64,000 nt of DNA from Arthrobacter alpinus (GTDB lineage: Bacteria > Actinomycetota > Actinomycetes > Actinomycetales > Micrococcaceae): positions 3,596,001 through 3,660,000 of the forward strand of contig NZ_CP013200.1 of NCBI RefSeq assembly GCF_001445575.1, given 5' to 3'. The translations under genes and the position numbers were made by a program. The notes beneath the pieces were generated by a model, which was not told the origin of the DNA, made no database searches, and worked only from the letters and a program-made list of their open reading frames with translations. Shown here in pieces: positions 10,601 to 18,165 of this stretch (within the stretch, counting starts at the first letter, position 1; each line of letters starts with the position of its first letter).

Positions 10601-10814
10601 CGAGCACCTTCGACTGGTCATTGAGGTGGCCCACCAGTCCGTCGGCACGGTTAGTGACCCACACACTGCCGTCATTGAGGTCAACATCAGCCGTGGTAAA
10701 TCCGGGGTAGACAACGGCGCCTGTGACAATAACGGCTGCCACGGCTATGGCTGCAGAAGCAGTAAAGAATTGTTTTTTGCTGGCGGTTCTAGAAGACAGA
10801 TCGCTCAGAGCCAT
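7608..10814 (-). CDS. N-terminal part of frameshifted giant Ig-like surface protein, upstream copy
   Basis: The start was set at the ATG giving MALSDLSSRTASKKQF, which aligns with the start of the paralogue at 4316; the frame is open further upstream but that part has no counterpart. One membrane segment (about residues 16-35) is followed by the propeller-like region and then Ig/cadherin-like modules with NDSDPDGD-type calcium-binding loops. The frame ends at MTVTPTPH-stop, whereas the paralogue continues MTVTPEAPLKAPIARDD. Restoring one base between 7620 and 7621 rejoins this frame to the one ending at 4654 and gives about 2053 residues. The product as written would be a 1068-residue truncated, still membrane-anchored protein. 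Confidence 0.8.
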   Translation of the reverse strand: MALSDLSSRTASKKQFFTASAAIAVAAVIVTGAVVYPGFTTADVDLNDGSVWVTNRADGLVGHLNDQSKVLDGGFAATSTTFDVIQDAGNVFVKGDGGSLLSPVNVPLMAMASETGLGGGKQISQGTSIVSLTDSGGGKVWAMGNQEVPGFSDKTTPPILKGLRSAVSVTAPDDTIFTVDAEAGELITTTLDGAGKVASQERAPVEGLAGTKDVQLTVAGGKPVAFSPESGTLFLPGGKSATIPEATGAVLAQPTVDGNFVAVETATALFTAPLDGSAVKVLELGTTGKPVAPVVQNGCVHAAWSGANKYALSCNGAGDLVDIPKASAKSEFVFRKNRDVVVLNDVNTGNVWLVNQNMLLVNNWDDLKTDLKKADNADKESADPNVVSTLPDRTKPNRPPEAAPDSFGVRAGRTTILPVLFNDSDPDGDVLTVGEPDVEPSLGAVTSIYDGTGLQITVPNEQTGSGAFQYAVNDGRNGTAKGNVDVRVVPESENTAPRTMRNTTLVVEQGQTMKQNVLTDWIDPDGDDIFLNSALSDDESAVIKTTPDGELSYTDDGEKLGMKTMTVSVSDGRDITEKQLKVNVLPAGGVPPVANADFVRAVAGKPVVLAPLKNDQDPAGGELRLASVSRPATAKVSEIADNGTVTFSSDTVGAVYLEYQVTNGPMSATGLIRVEVVEPDLQGLPVAVKDLVMLPSGGSALVDVLGNDSDPAGGVLVIQSVELPAGSPVAASIIDRNIIKLTDLRGLKDTLGIKYTISNGAGSATGEISVVRIPAPDKQRAPRVEPDTAIVRVGDVVSIPVLANDTDPNGEVLKAPEVVEAPDAEFGKLFTDQNQLRFIAGPTPKTVQGVYKVTNSSGQFNSAPVTITIVAADPEHNLPPVPQNLTGRVIAGDQVRIPVPLNAIDPEGDSVELVGVDQGPALGTAETGNGYIFYTAGGSSAGTDTFSYRVRDRLGAEAVARVDVGVAPPLEVNHPPVTEDDYITMRPGRKVSLDVMLNDSDPDGGQLGLVKNGFKGPEEMQPSITDKGKVLVTSPAAPGIATMMYTVADKFGANATGNIRMTVTPTPH

Positions 10815-11001
10815 GACAAACCTTTGCTTATCCCCAACTTGTGCGTAAAAGTTCGGGTACGAACTAGAGACCGGCCCCGTGTAGCACGGGGCCTCTGCCA
10901 TAATACTCGATTGATCCATATGATGGCTTAATTTTCCGGCCTAGAACGAACGTAGAACACCCCGGGCAGACGCGCTCGTGGCCACCGGCCCGGGGACAGT
11001 T

Positions 11002-12465
11002 CTAGGCCAGAAGGCCGTCAATCCGCTGCGGCACACCGAGCGGGTTTTCATCGCGCAGAGCGGCCGGAAGCAGATGCACGGGCAAGCCCTGGTAAGCCAC
11101 AGGCCTCAAGAATCTGCTGATGCTCGCGGTGCCAACGGATGTGGAGGTGGGCGCCGTTGTGGCCGGGTAGGGGCCACCGTGCTGTTGCGCATACGTCACC
11201 GAAACCCCTGTGGGCCACTGGTTCCAGAGCACTCGGCCTGCTTTGGCGGCGAGCAGGCGCACCAGCTCGGGAGCAATCACGTCTGTGTCTTCGCCGTGGA
11301 TGGTGGCGGTCAGCTGACCGTCCAGGACTGCGGCCACGGCGAGCAGCTCAGACTCATCCGTGTAGCTCGCCACGAGCGCCGTCGGCCCAAAGCATTCCGT
11401 GATCAGCCCCTCTGGATCAGCCAGAAGGGCTGCAGCCGTGGTGGCCGTCAGGGACGGAGCAGGCGGAAAATCAAAGACACCTTCTGAATCACCCAGCCCG
11501 GTGACGTCCTTGTGCTGGCGCAGTTCCCGCAACGATTCGACAAAGCCTGACTGGATGCGATCGTTGAGCAACTTCGCGGGGGCGGGCCGGGCAGCGTCTG
11601 CCAATTGCTCCGCTATGGAGGAATCAGCCGGCACGAGCAAAATGCCAGGCTTGGTGCAGAATTGCCCCGCTCCCATGGTGAAGGAGCTCATGAAGTTGGC
11701 GGCAATGTCGCTGCCGCGTTTATGGGCTGCTGCACGGGTCACGAAGACCGGGTTGACGCTGCCCAGTTCGCCGTAGAACGGGATGGGTGATTCGCGTGAA
11801 CTGGCCAGATCGAAGAGGGCCCGCCCTCCGGGGATGGAACCGGTGAAGGCTCCAGCCTTGACCCTCGGGTCCAGAAGCGCGTCGCGCCCGGCCTGGGTGC
11901 CGAAGATCAGTTGCAGCAAGCCGTCCGGTGCACCGGCAGCATCAAGTGCCTCCGCTGCTATACGGCCAACCGCAGTGGAGAGTCGCGGATGCCCGGAGTG
12001 CACCTTGAGTACCACCGAGCACCCGGCGGCGAGCGCCGAACAGGTATCTCCCCCTGCGACGCTAAATGCAAAGGGGAAGTTGCTGGCCGCAAAAACCACC
12101 ACTGGCCCCAACGGTTCAAGTACGCGGCGGATATCCGGGCGGGCACCCATGGGCCAAGCAGGGTCCGCGTGGTCGATGCGGGCATCGAGGTAGCCGCCGT
12201 CGTCCAGCATTTCGGCGAAGAGCCGGAGTTGGAACGTGGTCCGCTTGAGTTCGCCGCCGAGCCGGGCCGGGGGCAAGTTGGTTTCCTCCCCCGCCAGCGG
12301 GATGAGTTCCTCGGCTGCGTCATCGAGTGCATCGGCCATGGCACGGAGGGCTGCTGCCCGGTCCGTGGCAGACCGAGCTCCCCACAGCTGGGCGGCTTCC
12401 GTCGTCGCGGCCATGATGGTTTCCAGTTCGGCACCGGTGGTGGGTGCTGTGTCAGTTGCTGCCAT
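11002..12465 (-). CDS. NADP-type aldehyde dehydrogenase, probable 2-oxoglutarate semialdehyde dehydrogenase
   Basis: The 487-residue protein belongs to the aldehyde dehydrogenase superfamily. It has the catalytic cysteine in MGAGQFCTKPG, the general-base glutamate in FYGELGSVNP and the cofactor-fold motif VLKVHSGHPRLS. The divergent ELGS and QFCTKPG forms are typical of the branch that oxidises 2-oxoglutarate semialdehyde to 2-oxoglutarate at the end of hydroxyproline and pentose pathways. Context supports this, since D-hydroxyproline dehydrogenase subunits lie directly upstream. The start is the ATG overlapping the preceding gene by 14 bp, giving MAATDTAPTT, behind GGATCACTCCC. It is the last gene of the operon starting at 15786. 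Confidence 0.85.
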   Translation of the reverse strand: MAATDTAPTTGAELETIMAATTEAAQLWGARSATDRAAALRAMADALDDAAEELIPLAGEETNLPPARLGGELKRTTFQLRLFAEMLDDGGYLDARIDHADPAWPMGARPDIRRVLEPLGPVVVFAASNFPFAFSVAGGDTCSALAAGCSVVLKVHSGHPRLSTAVGRIAAEALDAAGAPDGLLQLIFGTQAGRDALLDPRVKAGAFTGSIPGGRALFDLASSRESPIPFYGELGSVNPVFVTRAAAHKRGSDIAANFMSSFTMGAGQFCTKPGILLVPADSSIAEQLADAARPAPAKLLNDRIQSGFVESLRELRQHKDVTGLGDSEGVFDFPPAPSLTATTAAALLADPEGLITECFGPTALVASYTDESELLAVAAVLDGQLTATIHGEDTDVIAPELVRLLAAKAGRVLWNQWPTGVSVTYAQQHGGPYPATTAPTSTSVGTASISRFLRPVAYQGLPVHLLPAALRDENPLGVPQRIDGLLA

Positions 12466-14245
12466 GGGAGTGATCCTTTTCTTGAGGGATTGCGACAACA
12501 GCGTCAGGCGTCTCAGGCCTCTCAGTCGCGTCAAACGAGTCCGATGTGTCTGATGTGTCAGTCGTGAAATCAAGGGCGGCGATTTTGCCGAGTGAGATGG
12601 GTGCTGCCAGTGAGCGTTTGGACATGGCGCGCAGGTCATCAGCTGATAGGGGCCGAGCGGCAAGGTGCGCCGCAATATCTGCGGTGGCATAGCCGCAGAC
12701 CCGGCCTTGGCACCACCCCATGCCGGGGCGGGCGAAGGATTTGAGGCTGCGAGCGTCCTGCGCTCCCAACTGTTCATGAGCCTCGCACAGCGAGCCGTAG
12801 CTGACTTCTTCGCAACGGCACACGGTGGTCTCCGGCGTCAGCCAGTCATGCCAACGGGCCGGGACAGGGTTGGCCCGGTGCATCGCGAGTGCGAACGCCC
12901 GCAGCCGCGCCCGATCTTTCGCCAGCCAGGCAATGCGGGCGGCACGTTGTGCATCCTCGGTGGACTTGGAGTTCACGGGGGCGTTCATGGCGACGTTCAC
13001 GGCAGCGTTCATGGCAGCCACGCACAGCGCGGCCAGTTCGCCTTCCGTGACGGCCATGGCTGCGCCGCCCACGCCTGTTGCTTCACCGGCCACGCTGACT
13101 CCGGGCACTGTGGACATCATCCGCTCATCGACAATCGCCACCAAGGAGCCATCCACGTCTATCTCCGTCTCGGCACCCGCCGCCATGACCAGTTCGAGCT
13201 GGGCGCTGAAGCCCCACCCGAGGGCGAGCAGATCGCACGCGATACGCTTGCCGGAACCCGGAACGGGAGAACCGTTAGCGCTCACCTTCGAGATGGTCAC
13301 AGCCTCCACACGGTCGGTGCCATGAATGCTGGTCACGGCCGTGCGCACCTTGTACGGAATGCGATGTCTGGCCAGTGCGGCCGCGTATTCAAGCCCTTCG
13401 CCGGCCTTTTCAGGCGCTCTAATGGCGCCTGCGCCATGGCGCAGCCACCCAAGGGGGCTATTGGCCTCGCAGATAGCTGCTACTTTCACGCCGGCCTTCG
13501 CCAGCCCAGTAGCGACCGGGAGCAGGAACGGCCCTGTTCCACCCACGACGGCGACACTCCCCACCGCTGTCCCGCTGCCCTTGAGGAGTGCTTGGACCCC
13601 GCCGGCTGCCATAACGCCCGGCAGCTCCCAGCCGGGGACGGGCAATTGCCGGTCGTAGCCTCCGGGGCACAGAATGACGTGAGCGGCCCGGACCAGATCG
13701 GGCACGCTACCAGTGGGACTACCGGGCGCGCTGCCAGCCAGGCTGCTGTCCTGGCTGCTGTCATCAGTAGCTGCTGCACCGCCAAAGGTCGGCGTCAGCC
13801 GCAGGGTGGTGCACCGACTCCGGCTGGCTGTGCCTTCAGGAGCTTGGTCTTCACGCTCGCTACCTCTAGGCACCCTGCCTTCACGCTCGCTACCTCTAGG
13901 CACCCTGCCTTCACGCTCGCTACCTTCAATGAGCCAGACCTGGGTATTACGCCAATAGGCCACTGCACCGGATTCTTCGGCAGCGTAGAGCCTGGCCCGA
14001 AGCTGGGCGAAGCGCTTCCAATCGTGGTGCCCCTCCCCCTCTGCAGACTTTTCGGCAGGGGCTGAACTGGCCGTTTCGAGATGGCCATTTGCGGAGCTGG
14101 CGTTCTCATCCGCATGGCGCCAGAATTGGCCGCCAGGCTGATTTCCGGCATCCACAAGAACCACCGCCAGCCCAGCCTCCGCGGCGTGCACGGCGGCAGC
14201 CAGTCCTGCGGGGCCAGCACCAACCACTGCTACGTCAAACATCAT
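12452..14245 (-). CDS. FAD/NAD(P)-binding, BFD-type [2Fe-2S] subunit of D-hydroxyproline dehydrogenase (HcnB-like)
   Basis: This 597-residue protein starts with the dinucleotide-binding motif VVGAGPAGLAAAVHAAEAG, has a second one at VVGGTGPFLLPVA, and ends with a BFD-like cysteine cluster (TTVCRCEEV and GWCQGRVCG). This is the architecture of HcnB and of the large subunit of heteromeric hydroxyproline/amino-acid dehydrogenases. It acts with the DAO-type subunit (14611-15786) and the small ferredoxin-like subunit (14235-14618). A loop between the two nucleotide-binding halves is enlarged and carries a tandem 10-residue repeat, GSEREGRVPR. The start (tandem ATGATG) follows GAGGTGAAGAGC and overlaps the preceding gene by 11 bp. 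Confidence 0.85.
   Translation of the reverse strand: MMFDVAVVGAGPAGLAAAVHAAEAGLAVVLVDAGNQPGGQFWRHADENASSANGHLETASSAPAEKSAEGEGHHDWKRFAQLRARLYAAEESGAVAYWRNTQVWLIEGSEREGRVPRGSEREGRVPRGSEREDQAPEGTASRSRCTTLRLTPTFGGAAATDDSSQDSSLAGSAPGSPTGSVPDLVRAAHVILCPGGYDRQLPVPGWELPGVMAAGGVQALLKGSGTAVGSVAVVGGTGPFLLPVATGLAKAGVKVAAICEANSPLGWLRHGAGAIRAPEKAGEGLEYAAALARHRIPYKVRTAVTSIHGTDRVEAVTISKVSANGSPVPGSGKRIACDLLALGWGFSAQLELVMAAGAETEIDVDGSLVAIVDERMMSTVPGVSVAGEATGVGGAAMAVTEGELAALCVAAMNAAVNVAMNAPVNSKSTEDAQRAARIAWLAKDRARLRAFALAMHRANPVPARWHDWLTPETTVCRCEEVSYGSLCEAHEQLGAQDARSLKSFARPGMGWCQGRVCGYATADIAAHLAARPLSADDLRAMSKRSLAAPISLGKIAALDFTTDTSDTSDSFDATERPETPDAVVAIPQEKDHSHGSN
13849..13926. repeat. 30-bp in-frame tandem repeat inside the HcnB-like gene
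   Basis: Two exact 30-bp units and a partial third encode repeated GSEREGRVPR-like decapeptides in a surface loop. The unit length is a multiple of three, so the frame is kept. The following 60 residues are also Ser/Ala/Gly-rich and are not part of the usual fold. Confidence 0.9.
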
Positions 14246-14618
14246 TGCTCTTCACCTCGTCCGCCGTGGGAGCCGCAGTGAGAGACCCTGTGGGATCCAC
14301 CGTGGGAGCCACTCCGGCGCCCGCTGCAGTTTCCGACGTCAGGCGACCGGTTTTCAGGGCCATGCCGTCACGGGCAGGGGTGAGGCAAGCGCGCTGGTTA
14401 GGGACGCCGTCGGCCGTCACCAAGCAGTCAAAACAGATACCGATGCCACAGAACAAGCCCCGGGGACGGCCCTCTTTTCGGGTGGTACGCCAGCTGGTGA
14501 TCCCGGCCTCAATAAGCACGGCAGCCACAGTTTGGCCGGGCCTGGCCGTGACGGGCACGCCGTCGAGCGTCAGCAAGATCTCTGGGAGCTTGATTCCAGG
14601 CGCGTTGGTTTTAGGCAT
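14235..14618 (-). CDS. Small [2Fe-2S] subunit of D-hydroxyproline dehydrogenase (HcnA-like)
   Basis: The 127-residue protein has the ferredoxin-like cysteine pattern FCGIGICFDCLV followed by a fourth cysteine in NQRACLTPA, as in HcnA-type subunits that pass electrons between a DAO-type flavoprotein and its partner. The N-terminal part (ILLTLDGVPVTARPGQTV) is the beta-grasp fold. The ATG at 14618 was chosen because it follows GCGGAGAACGCAC and overlaps the upstream stop by 8 bp. A tail of about 35 residues rich in Ala and Thr follows the domain. Confidence 0.85.
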   Translation of the reverse strand: MPKTNAPGIKLPEILLTLDGVPVTARPGQTVAAVLIEAGITSWRTTRKEGRPRGLFCGIGICFDCLVTADGVPNQRACLTPARDGMALKTGRLTSETAAGAGVAPTVDPTGSLTAAPTADEVKSNDV

Positions 14619-15786
14619 GTGCGTTCTCCGCGGTGGGGTGTGATTCAAAGCGTTCCGGAGCAAAAGGGGCAAGATCCATGGCTGGCTCGGACCCCTTCAG
14701 CGATGCGGCGATCAAGGCTCCGGTGCCGACGCTAAGCCCAATCCCAGCCCCTTCGTGCCCGCAGGCATGCCATAGTCCGGGAGCTCGTGGATCAGGGCCA
14801 ATGACTGGCAGGTGGTCTGGACAGTAGGGGCGGAAGCCGAAGTAGCTGCGCAGCGCCTTCACCTCCGAGAGGAACGGGAACAAGGCAATGGCCTTGCGCG
14901 CCATTTCGGCCAACACCCGCACCTCAAAGGACTTCTCAAATCCAACCCGTTCCCGGCTTGAACCGATCAAGATGGTCCCTCCGTCGGTCCCCTCGATCAC
15001 CGGGGATGTTTGCAGTCCGACGTCGGAGCTGGCTACGTTGTCCACATACTCCGCAGCGTAAACCTTGTGGTGCACCAGGACCGGCAACGGCTCGGTGACC
15101 ATGATGTAACCCTTGCGCGGCAGGACGGGCACATGCACGCGGGCCAGCTCCGCGACAGCCCCGCCCCAGGTACCGGCGGCGTTGACCACGGCCGGGGCTG
15201 TGATGGTGCCCTTGTTGGTGATCACCCCGGTGACGGAATCACCACTGCGCAGGAACCCGGTGACGGCCGTTAGTGGATGAACGGTTGCACCCATGCCGCG
15301 AGCAAGCCTGAGCAGGTGCGCCACGACGAGCATGGGCTGGACCTGGGCATCCTGAGGATAGAAAGCCCCGCCTGCCATCGCCGGATTGAGCTGCGGCTCA
15401 CGGTCCAGCAGCTCGGCGCCGGTGAGCAGCTGCACGCCAATCCCGGCGGCGCGCTGCCGTTGGACAAGCCGGAACAAATTTTCCTGCGTTCCGGGCCGGG
15501 CAGCAACCACCAGCCCACCCTTGGATTCAAACTCCCATAGCGTGGAATACTCCGCCAAATCGCCCCGCCACAACTCCTGCGAATACTGGGCCAGGCTCAG
15601 TTCAGCTCCGGCCTCTTTGTCAGAGACTAGGATGTTGCCTTCGCAGGCGCTCGAGGTCCCCGAGGCGATGGCACCCTGCTCCACGACGGCAATGCTCAAG
15701 CCTGCACGTGCCGCGTAGTAAGCGCACGCTGCGCCCACAGCGCCCGCGCCAATGACCACAACGTCGGCGGTGCGGGGAAGAGTCAT
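14611..15786 (-). CDS. DAO-family FAD oxidoreductase subunit, probable D-hydroxyproline dehydrogenase
   Basis: The 391-residue protein begins TADVVVIGAGAVGAACAYYAARAG (Rossmann motif) and has the DAO-family C-terminal GPDPRAPGLWHACGHEGAG flavin motif. It would oxidise cis-4-hydroxy-D-proline to 1-pyrroline-4-hydroxy-2-carboxylate together with the next two genes. Glycine/D-amino-acid oxidase activity on another substrate is possible on sequence alone; the gene neighbourhood decides. The start ATG lies only a few bases below a promoter-like CATACT and the shared operator at 15789-15809, so the transcript may be nearly leaderless. It is the first gene of a four-gene overlapping operon. Confidence 0.85.
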   Translation of the reverse strand: MTLPRTADVVVIGAGAVGAACAYYAARAGLSIAVVEQGAIASGTSSACEGNILVSDKEAGAELSLAQYSQELWRGDLAEYSTLWEFESKGGLVVAARPGTQENLFRLVQRQRAAGIGVQLLTGAELLDREPQLNPAMAGGAFYPQDAQVQPMLVVAHLLRLARGMGATVHPLTAVTGFLRSGDSVTGVITNKGTITAPAVVNAAGTWGGAVAELARVHVPVLPRKGYIMVTEPLPVLVHHKVYAAEYVDNVASSDVGLQTSPVIEGTDGGTILIGSSRERVGFEKSFEVRVLAEMARKAIALFPFLSEVKALRSYFGFRPYCPDHLPVIGPDPRAPGLWHACGHEGAGIGLSVGTGALIAASLKGSEPAMDLAPFAPERFESHPTAENAHA

Positions 15787-15788
15787 GA

Positions 15789-15809
15789 CAGTAGTATGTC
15801 ACATGCCAC
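15789..15809 (-). promoter_or_regulatory. Putative GntR operator, site 1
   Basis: Read on the plus strand, the site matches CAGT-N3-AT-N-T-N-ACAT-N2-CAC, shared with sites at 21518, 24297 and 29270. It lies 3 bp from the start codon of the dehydrogenase operon and overlaps a likely -10 (CATACT on the minus strand), a position suited to repression. Confidence 0.65.
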
Positions 15810-15979
15810 TAACTGTTCCTAGGCATCGTCGGTGACAAAGATTGACTCATGTTTCACTGAGGGCCGGCCATCCCCGCGGGTCATCAAGCGAACCGCCATG
15901 GACGAGGCCAGCCCTATCGGGGACGTCCTCTTGGGTAGCACCCAAGCGCCTGAGCTAGCACCTGGGCATGCGCCTGACT

Positions 15980-16648
15980 CTAGTGTTGAGCCCATTCCGA
16001 TCGAACGTGGCCGATGTGCACTTTCATGAGCTCTTGCGCTTCCTCGGCCTTGCCGGCCTCAATCAGGTCAACGAGTTCAATATGTTCCAGCGCCATGTCA
16101 CGTAGCTTGCCGCTGGCGGCCAGCGGGGCCAAGCCGAGCAGGCGGGTGTGAGAGCGCAGATCGGCAATGAGGGACACCAGACGACGGTTGCCGCTGTACT
16201 CCAAAATGGCCAGGTGGAATTTCATATCAGCCTCGGTGTAGCCGATCAGATCGCTGTCTCCGGCATAGTCAACGATGTCGGCAGCCATTTCTCGCAGCCG
16301 GGCCAAACCAACGGCATCGATGAGGGGCGTAACTTCCTTGACGGTGGGCGGCTCGATCAGCAGACGAAGTGCGGCGATTTCATCCAGGTCTTCATCCGAG
16401 ACTTCCGTGACCCGAAAACCCTTATTGGGCAAAGAAATAACCAGGCCTTCCTTCGCCAAATCCAGCATCGCCTCGCGGACGGGAGTCGGAGATACCCCAA
16501 ATCGCTTCCCGAGCGTTGGCGCAGAATAGACTTCGCCGGGCTTCATTTCACCGGAAATCACGGCCGCACGCAGCGCCTGAGTTACCGTCTCACGCAGGCT
16601 AATGTTCTTTTTGACGACTGTCAGATGCGATGTTCCTTGCGGGTCCAT
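15980..16648 (-). CDS. GntR-family (FadR/VanR-type) transcriptional regulator of the hydroxyproline island
   Basis: The 222-residue protein has an N-terminal winged helix (residues about 12-75, LGKRFGVSPTPVREAMLDLAKEG) and a C-terminal all-helical FCD ligand-binding domain with the expected Asp/His metal ligands (EADMKFHLAILEYSGN and LEHIELVDLIEAG). The start at 16648 gives MDPQGTSHL behind GGAGTGGGT; an upstream in-frame start would add 16 residues. It stands between the cis-3-hydroxyproline genes and the dehydrogenase operon. A weaker copy of the putative operator (16694-16714) lies at its own promoter. Such regulators usually repress until a pathway metabolite binds; the ligand here is unknown. 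Confidence 0.9.
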   Translation of the reverse strand: MDPQGTSHLTVVKKNISLRETVTQALRAAVISGEMKPGEVYSAPTLGKRFGVSPTPVREAMLDLAKEGLVISLPNKGFRVTEVSDEDLDEIAALRLLIEPPTVKEVTPLIDAVGLARLREMAADIVDYAGDSDLIGYTEADMKFHLAILEYSGNRRLVSLIADLRSHTRLLGLAPLAASGKLRDMALEHIELVDLIEAGKAEEAQELMKVHIGHVRSEWAQH

Positions 16649-16680
16649 ACCCACTCCATCTCCCCAGAGGCACTTGGTGT

Positions 16681-16714
16681 CACTGCAATGTTGCACTGCA
16701 ATATGAAATTTTAG
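16681..16714 (-). promoter_or_regulatory. Putative autoregulatory region: palindrome TGCAA-TG-TTGCA plus degenerate operator site
   Basis: In front of the GntR gene are two direct CACTGCAAT repeats (16681-16689 and 16694-16702) forming the palindrome TGCAA-TG-TTGCA at 16684-16695. The segment 16694-16714 matches 10 of the 14 invariant positions of the 21-bp site found at the other four units, including its -10-like AATATG core. It overlaps the end of the reductase gene, so the regulator probably has its own promoter. Confidence 0.45.
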
Positions 16715-17664
16715 TGTACTTTGGCGTCAGCATCGTGGAGAATCTCAAACGCCCGCCCGGCAACCACAATGTCTTCCCAGGACATGCCAACGCCCGTGTA
16801 CAGCAACGGCTTCCCTGCAACGGGCCCGAATCGTCCCACCACGAGCTCCGACAAGGTGCATAAACCACGGTCTTTCCACTGCGCTGCGGACCGCGCCGGG
16901 ATGAGATCTCCAGCCTCTCGGAGCGCCGAAGCAACACCCTCAACCACCACCTCCGCCCGTAGCGCGAGGATCGGATCGACCTCCCGGGCGTCTAGCCCGT
17001 GCGAACCTATGGCCGCCACGATGGCGTTGTCAGCGATCAACCGGCCGTCAAAAACGGGTGTGACCGAGGACGTTGCGCACACCACCACGTTGGCCGTGGC
17101 GACGTCCTGCGCAACACCTGCGCGGGAGGGAATTCCCCTGCCTGCCCATTTCAGCGCCAAGGCGTCGGCAGCCTCGGCACGCCGCCCAATGACCACCAGC
17201 TCAGAAATGCCGCACACCGCATGGATCGCCTCGATATGTCTGTCCGCCTGCAGCGAGGTGCCTAGCACGGTGACCACGCCCGCCGATGCTGCGCCTCGAA
17301 TCGCGAGCAGGTGCTTGATGGCCAAGGTGGTGACGGCAGGAGTCCTGATCAAGGTCAGTTCGGCCCCGTCCATTGCGGCCAGCGGGGTCAGGGTGGACCT
17401 GTCCAGCAGCAGGTAGGTGCCTTGGATTTTCGGGTGACCCTTGGCCGGGTTCCCGGGTGCTACCGTGGCAACCTTGATCCCGGCATACCTAGCCGACTGG
17501 GCCGGCATGAGCAGGAATTCCCCTGCTTCCAGCGGCGCAAACAGTCGCGGCGAGTCGAGTTCCGGATCCTGCCCGCCCAACAACGCCTCCTCCAGTGCGG
17601 CGACCGCGCGGGCGGGTGTCAGATGGGTGGCGAGCGCCTCGGCATCGAAATAGGGCAGGGTCAC
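16711..17664 (-). CDS. Ornithine cyclodeaminase/mu-crystallin family protein, probable 1-pyrroline-2-carboxylate reductase
   Basis: The 317-residue protein shows the family's conserved MPAQSARYAGIKVATVAPGNPAKG stretch in parts, a Rossmann glycine motif (GVVTVLGTSLQADRHIEA) and the strand-helix VVCATSSVTPVFDG. In hydroxyproline clusters this family reduces 1-pyrroline-2-carboxylate to L-proline, the step after aconitase X-type dehydration of cis-3-hydroxy-L-proline, and the two aconitase X genes lie directly upstream. The GTG start shares GTGA with the preceding stop. Ornithine cyclodeaminase or alanine dehydrogenase activity are alternatives that sequence alone cannot exclude. Confidence 0.85.
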   Translation of the reverse strand: MTLPYFDAEALATHLTPARAVAALEEALLGGQDPELDSPRLFAPLEAGEFLLMPAQSARYAGIKVATVAPGNPAKGHPKIQGTYLLLDRSTLTPLAAMDGAELTLIRTPAVTTLAIKHLLAIRGAASAGVVTVLGTSLQADRHIEAIHAVCGISELVVIGRRAEAADALALKWAGRGIPSRAGVAQDVATANVVVCATSSVTPVFDGRLIADNAIVAAIGSHGLDAREVDPILALRAEVVVEGVASALREAGDLIPARSAAQWKDRGLCTLSELVVGRFGPVAGKPLLYTGVGMSWEDIVVAGRAFEILHDADAKVH

Positions 17665-18161
17665 GGTTGTCCTTGTCTGGGAGTCTGTAGTTGAAGTACG
17701 ACGACGGCAGAACCGTCGGCGTGTGCCGTCACCAATACCCGTGTTTGCCCGGTCGACGGCACAGCTGGCCTGACTGACAGGCTGTTGCGAAGAGTTGCTG
17801 CGTCCATCGGCGACAGCAGGACCACTGGTGTGGTGCTGCCGTAGAGTTCGGCGGCCGCGAGTACGCCCAGAGCCACAATCGCGTCGCGGGCAGTGAGCAC
17901 AATGGCGGCCGGTCCCACTCCGGCCCGCAGCTGTTCGGCCAGTACGGAGGAAGAAGAGCTGGAGCCTCGGGACGCGTCCATCATCAGGACGGTGCCAGCG
18001 AGCAGGGCACCGTGCTGCGGGTGGTGGGTGTCGATGATCATGCCTGTGGATCTGTCGGCGCCACCCCAAAAAGAGAGCGGTTGCGCCAAGAAGAGGGGCG
18101 GCCCGGAGCCCTCCCCCGGGCACAAGGTGACACCCTTGATCATCACGTCATGTGCGGCCAC
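17661..18161 (-). CDS. Aconitase X small (swivel-domain, DUF126) subunit, probable cis-3-hydroxy-L-proline dehydratase
   Basis: The roughly 166-residue protein has the swivelling-domain signatures DVMIKGVTLCPGEGSGPPLFLAQPLSFWGG (split here for reading: the CPGEGSG and FWGGADRSTG parts are the conserved ones) and DTHHPQHGALLAGTVLMM. Together with the large subunit just upstream it forms aconitase X type enzymes, which in bacteria dehydrate cis-3-hydroxy-L-proline to 1-pyrroline-2-carboxylate. The GTG at 18161 was preferred because it follows GGGAG by 7 bases and starts 5 bases after the previous stop; an ATG at 18185 with overlap is possible. Confidence 0.85.
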   Translation of the reverse strand: MAAHDVMIKGVTLCPGEGSGPPLFLAQPLSFWGGADRSTGMIIDTHHPQHGALLAGTVLMMDASRGSSSSSSVLAEQLRAGVGPAAIVLTARDAIVALGVLAAAELYGSTTPVVLLSPMDAATLRNSLSVRPAVPSTGQTRVLVTAHADGSAVVVLQLQTPRQGQP

Positions 18162-18165
18162 CGAA

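Noticed and set aside
10815..10919. Upstream extension (35 codons) of the giant Ig-like protein
   Set aside because: The paralogue starts at the internal ATG chosen here and the extension has no counterpart or signal-peptide character.
12665..14065. A 466-codon plus-strand open frame opposite the HcnB-like gene
   Set aside because: No family motif, no ribosome binding site, and it lies antisense to an overlapping-operon gene with clear cofactor motifs; it is a by-product of high GC content.
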